A DNA stretch of 64,000 nucleotides from assembly GCF_004684085.1 (NCBI RefSeq), contig NZ_SRHZ01000081.1, positions 1 through 64,000 of the forward strand, written 5' to 3'. The notes under the pieces are model-generated. The model searched no databases. It had not been told where the DNA came from and saw nothing but the letters and a program-made list of their open reading frames with translations. This stretch comes from Stenotrophomonas maltophilia. Its GTDB lineage: Bacteria; Pseudomonadota; Gammaproteobacteria; Xanthomonadales; Xanthomonadaceae. Position numbers and translations under genes: made by a program. Positions 1 to 8,118 of the stretch are shown piece after piece. Each line of letters opens with the position of its first letter. The stretch's first letter is position 1.

Positions 1-4
1 GGCG

Positions 5-89
5 GGTTGGGCAGGACGCCCAACCCCGGTCTTGCCGTGTGCGCAGGACAGCGCACACGAGCAAGGCGCCATCGAGCTTACAGGGATGT
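5..89 (+). ncRNA. Candidate RsmA/CsrA-binding RNA segment with two AGGA-loop hairpins
   Basis: Two perfect 8-bp hairpins follow each other: 5-12 pairs with 18-25 around the loop AGGAC, and 37-44 pairs with 51-58 around AGGACA. At 78-89 the sequence TTACAGGGATGT matches the published CsrA/RsmA selection consensus RUACARGGAUGU at 11 of 12 positions. GGA displayed in a hairpin loop is the classic CsrA/RsmA binding site, and several such sites in a short RNA are typical of RsmY/RsmZ/CsrB-type sponge RNAs. The promoter would lie left of the window and no clear plus-strand terminator is visible before 224. It could also be the 3' or 5' untranslated region of a neighbouring transcript. Confidence 0.3.
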
Positions 90-199
90 ACTTGCAGCGT
101 GTCCCGCCACCCCACCCCGGCCCGACCCAGCACGTAGCAGCACCGAGCCATGACCCGCTGTTGCTGTTGCTGTTGCTTTCGACATTGCTCGTAAGCAGT

Positions 200-216
200 C
201 GCGGCCGCAGGCCGCG
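200..216 (-). terminator. Short GC hairpin after the LytTR regulator gene
   Basis: A 7-bp perfect stem (200-206 with 210-216) with a 3-nt loop lies just beyond the stop codon of the response regulator gene on the minus strand. There is no convincing T run, so it is a weak or factor-dependent terminator at best. Confidence 0.3.
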
Positions 217-224
217 CGGAACAC

Positions 225-956
225 TCACAGATGCCGCAGTTCCTGCTTCAGCGTCGCCACGCAGCGGCGGCTGACTTCCAGCTGTTGCTTGCCATGCCGC
301 AGCACCGCCTGCACCTGCCCGCCCGTGCCACGGCGCAGTTCCACCAACTCATGGCGCGCCACCAGGCAGTTGCGATGGATGCGGATGAAGCGGCTGGCGA
401 ACTCTTCTTCCAGCGACTTCAACGACTCCTCGATCAGGTCCTCGCCGCGCGCGTGATGCACCACCACGTACTTCTCTTCGGCCTGCAGGTAGTGGATGTC
501 GTCCAGCGGAATCAGGCGCAGGCTGCCGCGCAGGCGCGCGCACAGCACGCTGCGGGCCTGCTGCCCGCGGTGGTCCTGCGGCTGGCCATCACGGCCGGCC
601 AGGAATGTGCGTGCCCGCGCGATGGCGGCTGCCAAGCGCTCGGCACGCACCGGCTTCATCAGGTAATCAATCGCGGCCGCCTCGAACGCCGACAGCGCAT
701 GGGCATCGTAGGCGGTGCAGAACACCACCGCCGGACGCGGCTCGAAGCTGGCCAGGTGGCGAGCAGCTTCCAGGCCATCAAGCCCGGGCATCGCGATATC
801 CAGCAGGACCAGGTCCGGCTGCAGTTCCGCGCACGCGTGCAGGGCCTGCTCGCCGTTGCCGGCCTCGGCCACTACATCCACGCCTTCCTGCGCGGCCAGC
901 AGGCTGCGCAGTCGCTCGCGCGCCAGCGGTTCGTCATCGGCGATGACTACCCTCAC
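225..956 (-). CDS. LytTR-family response regulator (AlgR/LytT type)
   Basis: A 243-residue two-component response regulator. The receiver domain (about residues 1-120) has the acidic pair D7/D8, phospho-acceptor D53 in the LLDIAMPG stretch and the conserved lysine in YLMKP. The C-terminal half (about 140-243) is a LytTR DNA-binding domain, with the typical RIHRNCLVA stretch. It starts 10 bases after the stop of the histidine kinase gene, so the two form a cognate pair in one operon. In pseudomonads the AlgZ/AlgR pair of this class controls twitching, biofilm and exopolysaccharide genes. The same job here is an inference from architecture only. Confidence 0.93.
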   Translation of the reverse strand: MRVVIADDEPLARERLRSLLAAQEGVDVVAEAGNGEQALHACAELQPDLVLLDIAMPGLDGLEAARHLASFEPRPAVVFCTAYDAHALSAFEAAAIDYLMKPVRAERLAAAIARARTFLAGRDGQPQDHRGQQARSVLCARLRGSLRLIPLDDIHYLQAEEKYVVVHHARGEDLIEESLKSLEEEFASRFIRIHRNCLVARHELVELRRGTGGQVQAVLRHGKQQLEVSRRCVATLKQELRHL

Positions 957-966
957 GATCGTCCCC

Positions 967-2010
967 TCACTGGATCGGCACCGTCACCTGACAGGCATAG
1001 TAGCCCTCGCTCCAGCCAGCCGTCATCCGCGCGGCACTGCCGAAGCGCCAGGCCAGGCGATGGCCGATGCTGTGCTGGGCATGACCCGCACCGCGTGCCA
1101 GGGCGAGCCCCGGGGCCTGCGGGTCGGGTGCCGGGTTGCGCACGCGGATCTGCAGTTCATTGCCCTCGCGGGCGAGCTGCAGTTCGATGGTGCCGCCCGC
1201 GGGCAGGCGCGAGATGCCATGCAACACGGCATTTTCCACCAGCGGCTGCAATACCAGCCTCGGCAAGGGCAGGTCCCACGGCAGTGGCTCGTCGCGCTGC
1301 CAGTGCACCTGCAGGCGCTCGCCCAGGCGCAGCGATTCAATCGACAGGTAGCGCTCGGCCAGCTCGCATTCGTCGCGCAGGGTGGAATCGCCCTCGCCCG
1401 CACCCAAGGCGGCGCGGAACAGATCGGACAGATCCAGCACCGCCCGCTCAGCGACCGCCGGGTCGCGGTGCAGCAGGCTGGCGATCAGGTTCATGCTGTT
1501 GAACAGGAAGTGGGGACGGATCCGTGCCTGCAGCGCATCGGCCTGCGCACGTGCGTTGGCCTGCACCTGTGCGGCCCAGCGATCACTCACATAGAAATAG
1601 CGCAGTGCCAGCGCGCTGATCAGTGCGGTGGTTGCGGCACTGCCGAGAGTGAAGCGCCAGAAGCTGATGCCGCGGGCGAAGTTGTCACCCAGCACCGCAT
1701 ACAGGGCATGCACGATTCCGGCGCAGACCACCGCGATCATCGCCGCCAGCACAATCGCCGTTGCTGCGCCCAGCATCTGCGGCAGCTTCGACAGCGCCTG
1801 CCGCAGCAGGCACAGGCTGGCAGTCACTGCCAGCGCCAGCCACAGCGCAAAGCCACTGGCCGACAGCAGTTCGCCGACGGTCCAGTGGCGGCTGCCATCG
1901 GGCGCCAGGGCCAGCACCACCACCACCAGTTCGGCCAGGCCGAGCATCGCCGCCAGCCGCGGCAGGCGGCACAGTTCCGGCATCCACGGCGGAGTGCTTG
2001 CCGGAGACAT
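967..2010 (-). CDS. LytS/AlgZ-type membrane sensor histidine kinase
   Basis: A 347-residue sensor kinase of the His_kinase (PF06580) class. Several hydrophobic segments fill the first 140 residues. They are followed by the phospho-acceptor block IRPHFLFNSMN (H167), then an N-box with PLVENAVLHGI, as usual for LytS/AlgZ kinases that pair with LytTR regulators. No separate periplasmic sensor domain is seen, so the signal is probably read by the membrane part. The ATG is 3 bases after the stop of the upstream esterase gene, which suggests translational coupling, and the response regulator gene follows 10 bases downstream. Confidence 0.92.
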   Translation of the reverse strand: MSPASTPPWMPELCRLPRLAAMLGLAELVVVVLALAPDGSRHWTVGELLSASGFALWLALAVTASLCLLRQALSKLPQMLGAATAIVLAAMIAVVCAGIVHALYAVLGDNFARGISFWRFTLGSAATTALISALALRYFYVSDRWAAQVQANARAQADALQARIRPHFLFNSMNLIASLLHRDPAVAERAVLDLSDLFRAALGAGEGDSTLRDECELAERYLSIESLRLGERLQVHWQRDEPLPWDLPLPRLVLQPLVENAVLHGISRLPAGGTIELQLAREGNELQIRVRNPAPDPQAPGLALARGAGHAQHSIGHRLAWRFGSAARMTAGWSEGYYACQVTVPIQ

Positions 2011-2013
2011 GGC

Positions 2014-2673
2014 TCAGGCGGCGCCCAGGCGTTCCTGCAGCCAGTCACCCAGCGCCTGGATCTCTTCGGCGCAGACCTGGTGGGCCATCGGGTAGCTGTG
2101 CCATTCCACGTCCAGGCCCAGCGCCTGCAGCGCCTGCCCGCTGTGCACGGCCACCGCCTGCGGAATCACCGGATCGCTGCTGCCGTGAGCCATGAACACA
2201 GGCACCTGCACGGCACCTTCAACGCGCTTGGCGCCGTCGGCTTCGGGCAGATAGGTGGACAGTGCGATCAGGCCGGCCAGCGGCGCGGTACGCGACAGCG
2301 CGGCGGTGAGGATGATTGCCCCGCCCTGCGAGAAGCCGGCCAGGAAGATCTTCTCCGGCGCGATGCCGCGTTCGATCTCACGGGCGATCAGCGCATCGAG
2401 CTGCTGCACCGATTCCTGCACCCCGGCCATGTCGGCGCGCGAACGGAAGTCCATGCCGACGATGTCGTACCAGCCGCGCATCGGCACGCCGTTGTTGATC
2501 GTGATCGGCCGCACCGGTGCATGCGGAAACACGAAACGCAGCGCCGGCCAGTGCGGGCGCACCAGTTCCGGCACGATCGGAGCGAAGTCATGGCCATCGG
2601 CGCCGAGGCCGTGCAGCCAGATCACCGACCACTGCGGCGAAGCGCCGGTTTCCTGTTCCACCGTTTGCAGCAT
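2014..2673 (-). CDS. Phospholipase/carboxylesterase family serine hydrolase
   Basis: A 219-residue cytosolic alpha/beta hydrolase of the carboxylesterase II / acyl-protein-thioesterase family (about 220 residues is usual). The catalytic triad is visible: S115 in GFSQGG, D167 in HGSSDPVIP and H198 in YPMAHQV. The N-terminal VIWLHGLGADGHDF holds the oxyanion-hole region. Such enzymes hydrolyse short-chain esters or lysophospholipids. It is the first gene of an apparent operon with the kinase (3-base gap) and response regulator; a link to signalling is possible but not shown. Confidence 0.92.
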   Translation of the reverse strand: MLQTVEQETGASPQWSVIWLHGLGADGHDFAPIVPELVRPHWPALRFVFPHAPVRPITINNGVPMRGWYDIVGMDFRSRADMAGVQESVQQLDALIAREIERGIAPEKIFLAGFSQGGAIILTAALSRTAPLAGLIALSTYLPEADGAKRVEGAVQVPVFMAHGSSDPVIPQAVAVHSGQALQALGLDVEWHSYPMAHQVCAEEIQALGDWLQERLGAA

Positions 2674-2723
2674 GATGCGGCTCCTTCAAGTTCGAGCCGC
2701 ATTATGCCGCTGCCGCGGGGAGA

Positions 2724-4649
2724 TCAGTACAGCGGTGGTTGCTCGGCCGCTTCCCGGCGCAGCTGCGCGGCACGCACCAGCACCGGCGGCGGGATGTTCT
2801 CTTCGGGAATGTCGAGCAGGCCGAGGCGATGCAGGAAGGCGCCGGGGCCACGCGAGGAGGTCAGTGCCACCACCGGAATGGCCAGCACCATGCCGATCAC
2901 CACCGGCGCCATCCACAGTGCCAGCGACGGCGACACCGCCCACGCCAGCATACCCATGAAGGCACCGAACACGCCCAGGCCACCGTAGCCGCGGATCAGG
3001 GCCAACCAGGAGATGCCGCCGTCGTCGCGCTGCTGGGCATCCCAACCCGAATCGCGGCCGGACAGCACTTCGGCCACGCCACGCGACTGCACGTACATCA
3101 CCACCGGCGCCATCAGTGCGGCCAGCACGGTTTCCACCAGCATCGATACGAACGCGCGGATCGCTCCACCGCAGCCGCGGCGGTCGACCGGGTCGAGCAG
3201 CATCGCCAGGTAGCCCAGCACCTTGGGCAGCAACAGCACCGCCATGGTGGCGGCGAACAGGCGTACTACCTGTTCCTCATCCTGGGCGCGCCAGTACACG
3301 CTGGGCGACAGGTGCAGCAGGGCGTTGAAGTCGATGCCCTCCTGGAACAACGGGATGGCAATGCCGATCAGCATCAGCATCGCCCACATCGGCGCGGTGA
3401 AGTAATGGCCGATGCCGATCAGCATGTGCATGCGGCTGATCCAGTGCAGGCCACGGCTGCCCACCACCTTGCCGTGCTGCAGGTTGCCCTGGCACCAGCG
3501 GCGGTCGCGCACCAGCAGGTCGGTGAGGGTCGGCGGACCTTCCTCGTAGCTGCCACCCAGGTAGGGCACCATGTGCGCGGCCCAGCCACCACGGCGCATC
3601 AGCGCCGCTTCGACGAAATCGTGGCTGAGCACGTGGCCGCCAAACGGCTTGCGTCCCGGCAGCGCCGGCAGGCCGGCCTGATCGGCGAAGGCGCGGGTGC
3701 GGATGATCGCGTTGTGGCCCCAGTAGTTGCTCTCGGCGCCATGCCACCAGGCCACGCCGCGGGCAATCACCGGCCCATACACGCGGCCACCGAACTGCTG
3801 CATGCGGGCAAACAGGGTACGGCCACCGATCACCGAGGGCAGGGTCTGGATCAGGCCAACGTCGGCGTTGTGTTCCATGCCGGCCACCAGGCGCACGATG
3901 CTGTCGCCGGTCATCAGGCTGTCGGCATCCAGGATCAGCATCTGCGGGTAGGCGCCACCGAAGCGGCGCACCCAGTCGGCGATGTTGCCCGCCTTGCGCG
4001 CGCCGTTGTCACTGCGGCGGCGGTAGAACAGCCGCCGCTGGCCGTCGGGCACGCGCTCGCGCAGTTCGGCGAACACCTGCTCCTCGGCCCGTGCGATGTC
4101 CTCGCGGCGGGTATCGCTGAGCACGAAGAAGTCGAAACGTTCCAGCTGCCCGGTGGCCGCCACCGATTCGTAGATCGCCTGCAGGCCGGCCAGCAGCCGG
4201 CGCGGGTCTTCGTTGTAGGTCGGCATCAGCAGCGCGGTACGGCTGTGCACGGTGGGCAGCGGTTTGTCCGGGTCGATGCCGAGGCGGTAGCCACGGTCGA
4301 ACACGGCGGTCAGGAAGCCGGCCACGGCACTGGCAAAGGACAGCGCGATCCACGCAAACAGGCCAACGAACAGCACCAGCAGGCAGGCTTCGAGCACGCT
4401 GATGCCATTGGCCGACAGCACCCGCCACATCATCCGGGTGGCAATGGCGGTCATGGCGAAGGCGCCGCCAAAGATGTACAGCCGGCGCAGGCCGATCATG
4501 CGCGGCGATGTGCGATGCCTGCGGACCTTCAATTCGCCGTCGCGCAGGGTCTGCTCGGGCATCTGCAGTGGCGATTCAGCAGGCAGCAGCGCCCATCCGG
4601 CGTCAAGCCGGGACGTATCCGCTTCCGCGTGGATGGTTTGCCCCCCCAT
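2724..4649 (-). CDS. opgH: Glucans biosynthesis glucosyltransferase H
   Basis: An inner-membrane family-2 glycosyltransferase that polymerises beta-1,2-glucan chains of osmoregulated periplasmic glucans from UDP-glucose. Visible features: two N-terminal membrane segments, the catalytic core with [16 protein letters not shown] and [12 protein letters not shown], the processive-transferase motif RDRRWCQGN, and several C-terminal membrane segments. I start it at 4649 (641 residues), where GGAG lies 8 bases ahead of the ATG. An in-frame start at 4769 would add 40 low-complexity residues unlike the family. No opgG or opgD is adjacent, which agrees with xanthomonads where opgH stands apart. Confidence 0.93.
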   Translation of the reverse strand: MGGQTIHAEADTSRLDAGWALLPAESPLQMPEQTLRDGELKVRRHRTSPRMIGLRRLYIFGGAFAMTAIATRMMWRVLSANGISVLEACLLVLFVGLFAWIALSFASAVAGFLTAVFDRGYRLGIDPDKPLPTVHSRTALLMPTYNEDPRRLLAGLQAIYESVAATGQLERFDFFVLSDTRREDIARAEEQVFAELRERVPDGQRRLFYRRRSDNGARKAGNIADWVRRFGGAYPQMLILDADSLMTGDSIVRLVAGMEHNADVGLIQTLPSVIGGRTLFARMQQFGGRVYGPVIARGVAWWHGAESNYWGHNAIIRTRAFADQAGLPALPGRKPFGGHVLSHDFVEAALMRRGGWAAHMVPYLGGSYEEGPPTLTDLLVRDRRWCQGNLQHGKVVGSRGLHWISRMHMLIGIGHYFTAPMWAMLMLIGIAIPLFQEGIDFNALLHLSPSVYWRAQDEEQVVRLFAATMAVLLLPKVLGYLAMLLDPVDRRGCGGAIRAFVSMLVETVLAALMAPVVMYVQSRGVAEVLSGRDSGWDAQQRDDGGISWLALIRGYGGLGVFGAFMGMLAWAVSPSLALWMAPVVIGMVLAIPVVALTSSRGPGAFLHRLGLLDIPEENIPPPVLVRAAQLRREAAEQPPLY

Positions 4650-5141
4650 GCCGCCTACTCCGCGCAGTCGGCACGGCCGGCCGTCCCGGCCGGGCTGCAT
4701 GCACGAAGGTTCCCGGCGCGCCTTCCCGGCGCCCGCACTTGTCCTGGCTGTGCCGGCCTGTGGCCGCACAGTCGATGTCTGTCACTACCGGAACCCACAC
4801 GATCTCCAACGGGGCGGAATCGAAAATGCGGCGCCAGTCTAGGGCGCTGGATGTAAGCCGCGCGCGAAGGTCTACGCCGGGATTTGTCCCCATTCAGCAA
4901 ACAGCAGGCGATCTCCCTTCGGGACAACAGAATGTCATTTCGTCGCCTCGGGTACTGGATCGTAACAAACGCGAACGGTTATCATTTCATTAACCAGGCA
5001 GGTCACCGTCTCCACACGGCTGAGACCCACCCAGCTGCGCCGGTTCCAACCCTGCGCCAATGACCCATGGAAGGGGGCTGCCTGCTGTCTGCGCGCGCCT
5101 GCTGCTTCCACCGGGTCCCCTCTCCTCCGATGGAAGCCGTC
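4650..5141. other. 492-bp divergent intergenic region (opgH / TonB receptor)
   Basis: No credible gene lies here. The region must hold the promoters of opgH (leftward) and of the TonB receptor gene (rightward). Apart from the weak Fur-box-like sequence annotated separately and an AT-richer patch around 4960-4995, I see no repeat or strong hairpin. Confidence 0.6.
4971..4989 (+). promoter_or_regulatory. Weak Fur-box-like sequence ahead of TonB receptor
   Basis: Read on the minus strand, the 19 bases match the Fur consensus GATAATGATAATCATTATC at 12 positions, including the block AATGATAA. It lies about 150 bases upstream of the receptor start in the AT-richest part of the intergenic region. 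The position and the receptor's siderophore-type family make iron repression plausible, but the match is mediocre. Confidence 0.3.
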
Positions 5142-7187
5142 ATGTCCCTGTCGTCCCGCACCTGTTCTGCGCGCCTGTCGCGCACCCGCCTGTCCCGCGC
5201 CCTGGCCACCGCCTGCCTGCTCACCCTGCCCGGCTTGGCCGCCGCCGAGGCCAGCGCCGATGCCTCCACCAAGGACCTGGATACCGTGGTGGTCACCGCC
5301 TCGGGCAATCAGCAATGGATCAAGGATGCCCCGGCCAGCATCAGCGTGATCAGCCGCGAGGACATCGCACGCCAGCCGGTGCATGACCTGGCCACCCTGC
5401 TCAGCCGCGTTCCCGGCGTGACCGGCGGTCTCAGCGCCGTTGGCGAACAGTCCAAGATCAAGCTGCGCGGCATGCCGTCCAACTACACGCTGGTGCTGGT
5501 GGATGGCAAGCGCATGGGCAGTTCGGCCTCGACCAACTACCGCCCCGATCTGGGCCGCCAGGACCTGAACTGGATCTCGCCCGACCAGATCGAGCGCATC
5601 GAGGTGGTGCGCGGGCCGATGTCGTCGCTGTACGGCTCCGATGCGATGGGCGGCGTGATCAACATCATCACCAAGCGCATCGGTGATGACTGGAACGGCA
5701 GCGCCACCCACAGCTACACCCGTCCGGGCGACGGCAAGCGCGGTGACACCCAGCAGATCGGCGCGACGTTCTCCGGCCCGCTCGGCGAGCGTTTCGGCCT
5801 GCGCATCGGTGCCAACAGCATGCGCCGCGATTCGGACCAGTCCAATGGCGGCGTCTACGGCAATGCCTATGCCGGCGAGAAGGACCGCAACGTCGACGCA
5901 CTGCTGCAGTGGAAGCTCAGCGACGCGCAGGAACTGTCGCTGGAAGCCGGCCACGGCGTGCAGCAGGCCTTCATCGATGCCTCGCTGGAAAAGCAGGACG
6001 AAGGCGCCTGGGGGGCCAGTGAACTCAAGCGCAGTTCGCTGGCGCTCAACCACGATGGAAAGTGGAGCTTCGGCAACTCGAAGATCAGCGCGTACTGGAC
6101 CGAGTACAAGAATGACATCGGCGCCACCGGCCGCTCCGAGGCTACCGACACGATCATCGAAGGCAGCCTGACCACGCCGTTCACCCTGGGCGTTGAACAC
6201 CAGTTCGCCGTGGGTGGCCAGTGGAAGCGCCAGGAACTGACCAACACCGATACCATCGGCCGCGCACCGATCGACTACGCCGGCAACGCGGTCAGCGGCT
6301 CGGACCTGCAGGTGGATACCTGGGCGCTGTTCGTCGAGGACGAGCTGAAACTGCACCGCACGCTGGCCCTGACCCTGGGCGCGCGCCTGGACCACCATGA
6401 GAAGTTCGGCGGCCACGTCAGCCCGCGTGCGTACCTGGTCTGGCATCCGGCCGAACAGTGGACGATCCGCGGTGGCGTCTCCAAGGGCTTCCGTGCGCCC
6501 AGCCTGACCGAGAACTCGCCCAGCGCTGCTACCCAGTCCGGTGGCCGTGGCTGCACCTCGCTGATCCCGCTGGGCTATACCCGTGGCGGCTGCTACATGG
6601 CCGGCAATCCGGACCTGGATCCGGAAACCAGCACCAACCGCGAGATCGGCATCAGCTTCGACAACGACCTGGTCGATGCCGGCCTGACCTATTTCCATAC
6701 CGACTTCAGGAACAAGATCGAGTACGCACCGCTGGGCAAGTTCAACGGCATCTGGTGGACGCGCATGAGCAACGTGCAGCGGGCGCGTACCAGCGGCATG
6801 GAAGGCAATCTGAACTTCCGCTTCGGCGAGCACTGGCGCTGGCGCACCTCGGCGACCTGGATGAAGGAAGCCAAGAACCTGACCACCGGCAGGAACCTGA
6901 TCGATACCCCGGAGTTCTCGGGCTACTCGTCGCTGGACTGGACGCCCAACACGACGTTCTCCAGCAGCCTGTCGGCGCAGTACACCGGCAAGCAGACCGG
7001 CACGGCGACGACCTTCCTCAAGGCCTACACCCTGTATGACCTGACCGCCGCCTGGAACGTCAACGAGGTACTGACCCTGCGTGGTGGCGTCAGCAACCTG
7101 GCCGACAAGAAACTGTACGCGGAAGGCTCCACCGACTACTTCGTGGCCGGGCGCAGTTACTTCCTGAGCATGACCGCGCGCTTCTGA
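5142..7187 (+). CDS. TonB-dependent outer-membrane receptor, CirA/catecholate-siderophore type
   Basis: An outer-membrane beta-barrel receptor of 681 residues from the chosen ATG at 5142, where GGAAG stands 5 bases upstream. The signal peptide covers about the first 35 residues and ends in a GLAAA-type site. The TonB box region is DTVVVTAS, and the plug domain carries RGPMSSLYGSDAMGG followed by VINIITK, which is closest in memory to CirA and related catecholate/colicin I receptors. The barrel runs to the terminal Phe (LSMTARF), the usual Bam signal. The ligand is not known; ferric catecholate siderophores are the family expectation. A strong hairpin follows the gene. Confidence 0.9.
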   Translation: MSLSSRTCSARLSRTRLSRALATACLLTLPGLAAAEASADASTKDLDTVVVTASGNQQWIKDAPASISVISREDIARQPVHDLATLLSRVPGVTGGLSAVGEQSKIKLRGMPSNYTLVLVDGKRMGSSASTNYRPDLGRQDLNWISPDQIERIEVVRGPMSSLYGSDAMGGVINIITKRIGDDWNGSATHSYTRPGDGKRGDTQQIGATFSGPLGERFGLRIGANSMRRDSDQSNGGVYGNAYAGEKDRNVDALLQWKLSDAQELSLEAGHGVQQAFIDASLEKQDEGAWGASELKRSSLALNHDGKWSFGNSKISAYWTEYKNDIGATGRSEATDTIIEGSLTTPFTLGVEHQFAVGGQWKRQELTNTDTIGRAPIDYAGNAVSGSDLQVDTWALFVEDELKLHRTLALTLGARLDHHEKFGGHVSPRAYLVWHPAEQWTIRGGVSKGFRAPSLTENSPSAATQSGGRGCTSLIPLGYTRGGCYMAGNPDLDPETSTNREIGISFDNDLVDAGLTYFHTDFRNKIEYAPLGKFNGIWWTRMSNVQRARTSGMEGNLNFRFGEHWRWRTSATWMKEAKNLTTGRNLIDTPEFSGYSSLDWTPNTTFSSSLSAQYTGKQTGTATTFLKAYTLYDLTAAWNVNEVLTLRGGVSNLADKKLYAEGSTDYFVAGRSYFLSMTARF

Positions 7188-7203
7188 CCGGCGACGCGCG
7201 CCG

Positions 7204-7234
7204 CGATCGCGCTGGCGACAGGCCAGCGCGATCG
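7204..7234. terminator. Strong 13-bp hairpin between convergent genes
   Basis: 7204-7216 and 7222-7234 are perfect inverted repeats with a 5-nt loop, placed between the end of the TonB receptor gene and the end of the small convergent gene. There is no U tract on either strand, so it may act as a bidirectional RNA-stabilising or factor-dependent termination structure. Confidence 0.45.
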
Positions 7235-7247
7235 GCGGTGTTGCGGA

Positions 7248-7418
7248 TTACTCGCTTTCCAGTGCGGCCGGGGCCGCTTTCTGCGTAGCGGCCGTGCGTG
7301 CACGGTCCATCGCCACCGCCAGTTGCTGGCGTGCGAGCAGCTGTTGTGCCTGCACCACTTCAGGTGTCGGCAGGAGCACCGGTCCCGGTGCGTTTTCCGG
7401 TGTAGCAGGTGTGGTCAT
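7248..7418 (-). CDS. Small conserved-type hypothetical protein (56 aa)
   Basis: A 56-residue protein. The start at 7418 is fixed by a perfect GGAGG six bases upstream of the ATG; a longer frame from 7481 lacks such a site. The N-terminus is Pro/Ala/Thr-rich (MTTPATPENAPGP), followed by a predicted alpha-helical segment with VVQAQQLLARQQLAVAMDRAR, then an Ala-rich tail. No signal peptide or membrane segment is visible. I do not recognise a family. It stands alone between the receptor gene and the DUF2628 gene. Confidence 0.6.
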   Translation of the reverse strand: MTTPATPENAPGPVLLPTPEVVQAQQLLARQQLAVAMDRARTAATQKAAPAALESE

Positions 7419-7635
7419 GCAACCTCCATGGACATCCCGCCACCGCCCGGATTCAGCTGGGGCGGTAGCGGAACTGCGCACCCTATCCTAAAAACAAGGC
7501 GGGTGGGTGACGGCGCGACGCCCCGCCGCAGGCCTGCACATGCAAGGCGCGTCACATTTTTGACGGCGGAGAGTAGTTTCCTGAACCGGCGGCCTCGTAT
7601 CATGTAATCGTTTTCCTACAAGGACGTAATCGTCA

Positions 7636-8022
7636 ATGAACGCAGTCGACCTCTCCCGCTTCAGCCCGAAGTGGCAGTTCCGCTTCAACTTCTTCCAGCA
7701 GCATGGCGCTCCGAAGGAGCCGCGTTTCAAGGAAGCCTGGAAGGCGCTGTCCTTCGGCGACCGCCTCAAGATCAACATCAATTTCTTCGCCTTCTTCTTC
7801 GGCTTCATCTACCTGTTCATTCTGGGCATGTGGCGCAAGGCGCTGGTGGTGATCGGCATCGGCATCGTGCTGGGCATCGTCTCCCTGTTCCTGCCGGATG
7901 TCGTCGCACGTCCACTGTTCGTCGCCATGAACTTCCTGGTCGCCGCCAGCACCAACTACAGCTACTACCTGGAGCAGGTGAAGGGCAAAGCCAGCTGGAA
8001 TCCCTTCGAAGGCATGTTCTGA
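7636..8022 (+). CDS. DUF2628 family membrane protein
   Basis: A 128-residue protein that fits DUF2628: a basic N-terminal stretch containing FKEAWKALSFGDRLKIN, then closely spaced hydrophobic segments (FFAFFFGFIYLFILGMW, and VVIGIGIVLGIVSLFL) and a C-terminal amphipathic tail. Function unknown; members are small inner-membrane proteins. An AAGGA site lies upstream and a textbook hairpin follows, so it is probably a single-gene unit. Confidence 0.8.
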   Translation: MNAVDLSRFSPKWQFRFNFFQQHGAPKEPRFKEAWKALSFGDRLKININFFAFFFGFIYLFILGMWRKALVVIGIGIVLGIVSLFLPDVVARPLFVAMNFLVAASTNYSYYLEQVKGKASWNPFEGMF

Positions 8023-8073
8023 ACGATTGCGGTTGCCAGACCCGGTTCCGGCATGCCAGCAAGCTGAAACAAG

Positions 8074-8097
8074 GACGCCCGGCCTTTGCCGGGCGTC
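8074..8097 (+). terminator. Hairpin terminator after DUF2628 gene
   Basis: Perfect 10-bp stem (8074-8083 with 8088-8097) with a CTTT loop, followed by TTCATTT. It sits between the DUF2628 gene and the convergent chemoreceptor gene. Confidence 0.75.
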
Positions 8098-8118
8098 TTC
8101 ATTTGTGCGGGCTGCGGC

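Noticed and set aside
32..274. 80-codon frame over the hairpin region
   Set aside because: No ribosome site, Pro/Leu repeats only, and it overlaps the response regulator end.
715..2988. 757-codon plus-strand frame across the two-component genes
   Set aside because: Opposes three well-supported genes (kinase, regulator, esterase) and shows no protein-like composition.
2739..4856. 705-codon plus-strand frame opposite opgH
   Set aside because: His/Gln-rich antisense translation; opgH motifs on the other strand are decisive.
4935..6833. Long (632-codon) open frame on the minus strand
   Set aside because: It is the exact antisense of the TonB receptor gene, has Ala/Gly/Arg/Gln-rich translation without family features, and arises from the GC-rich third-codon bias.
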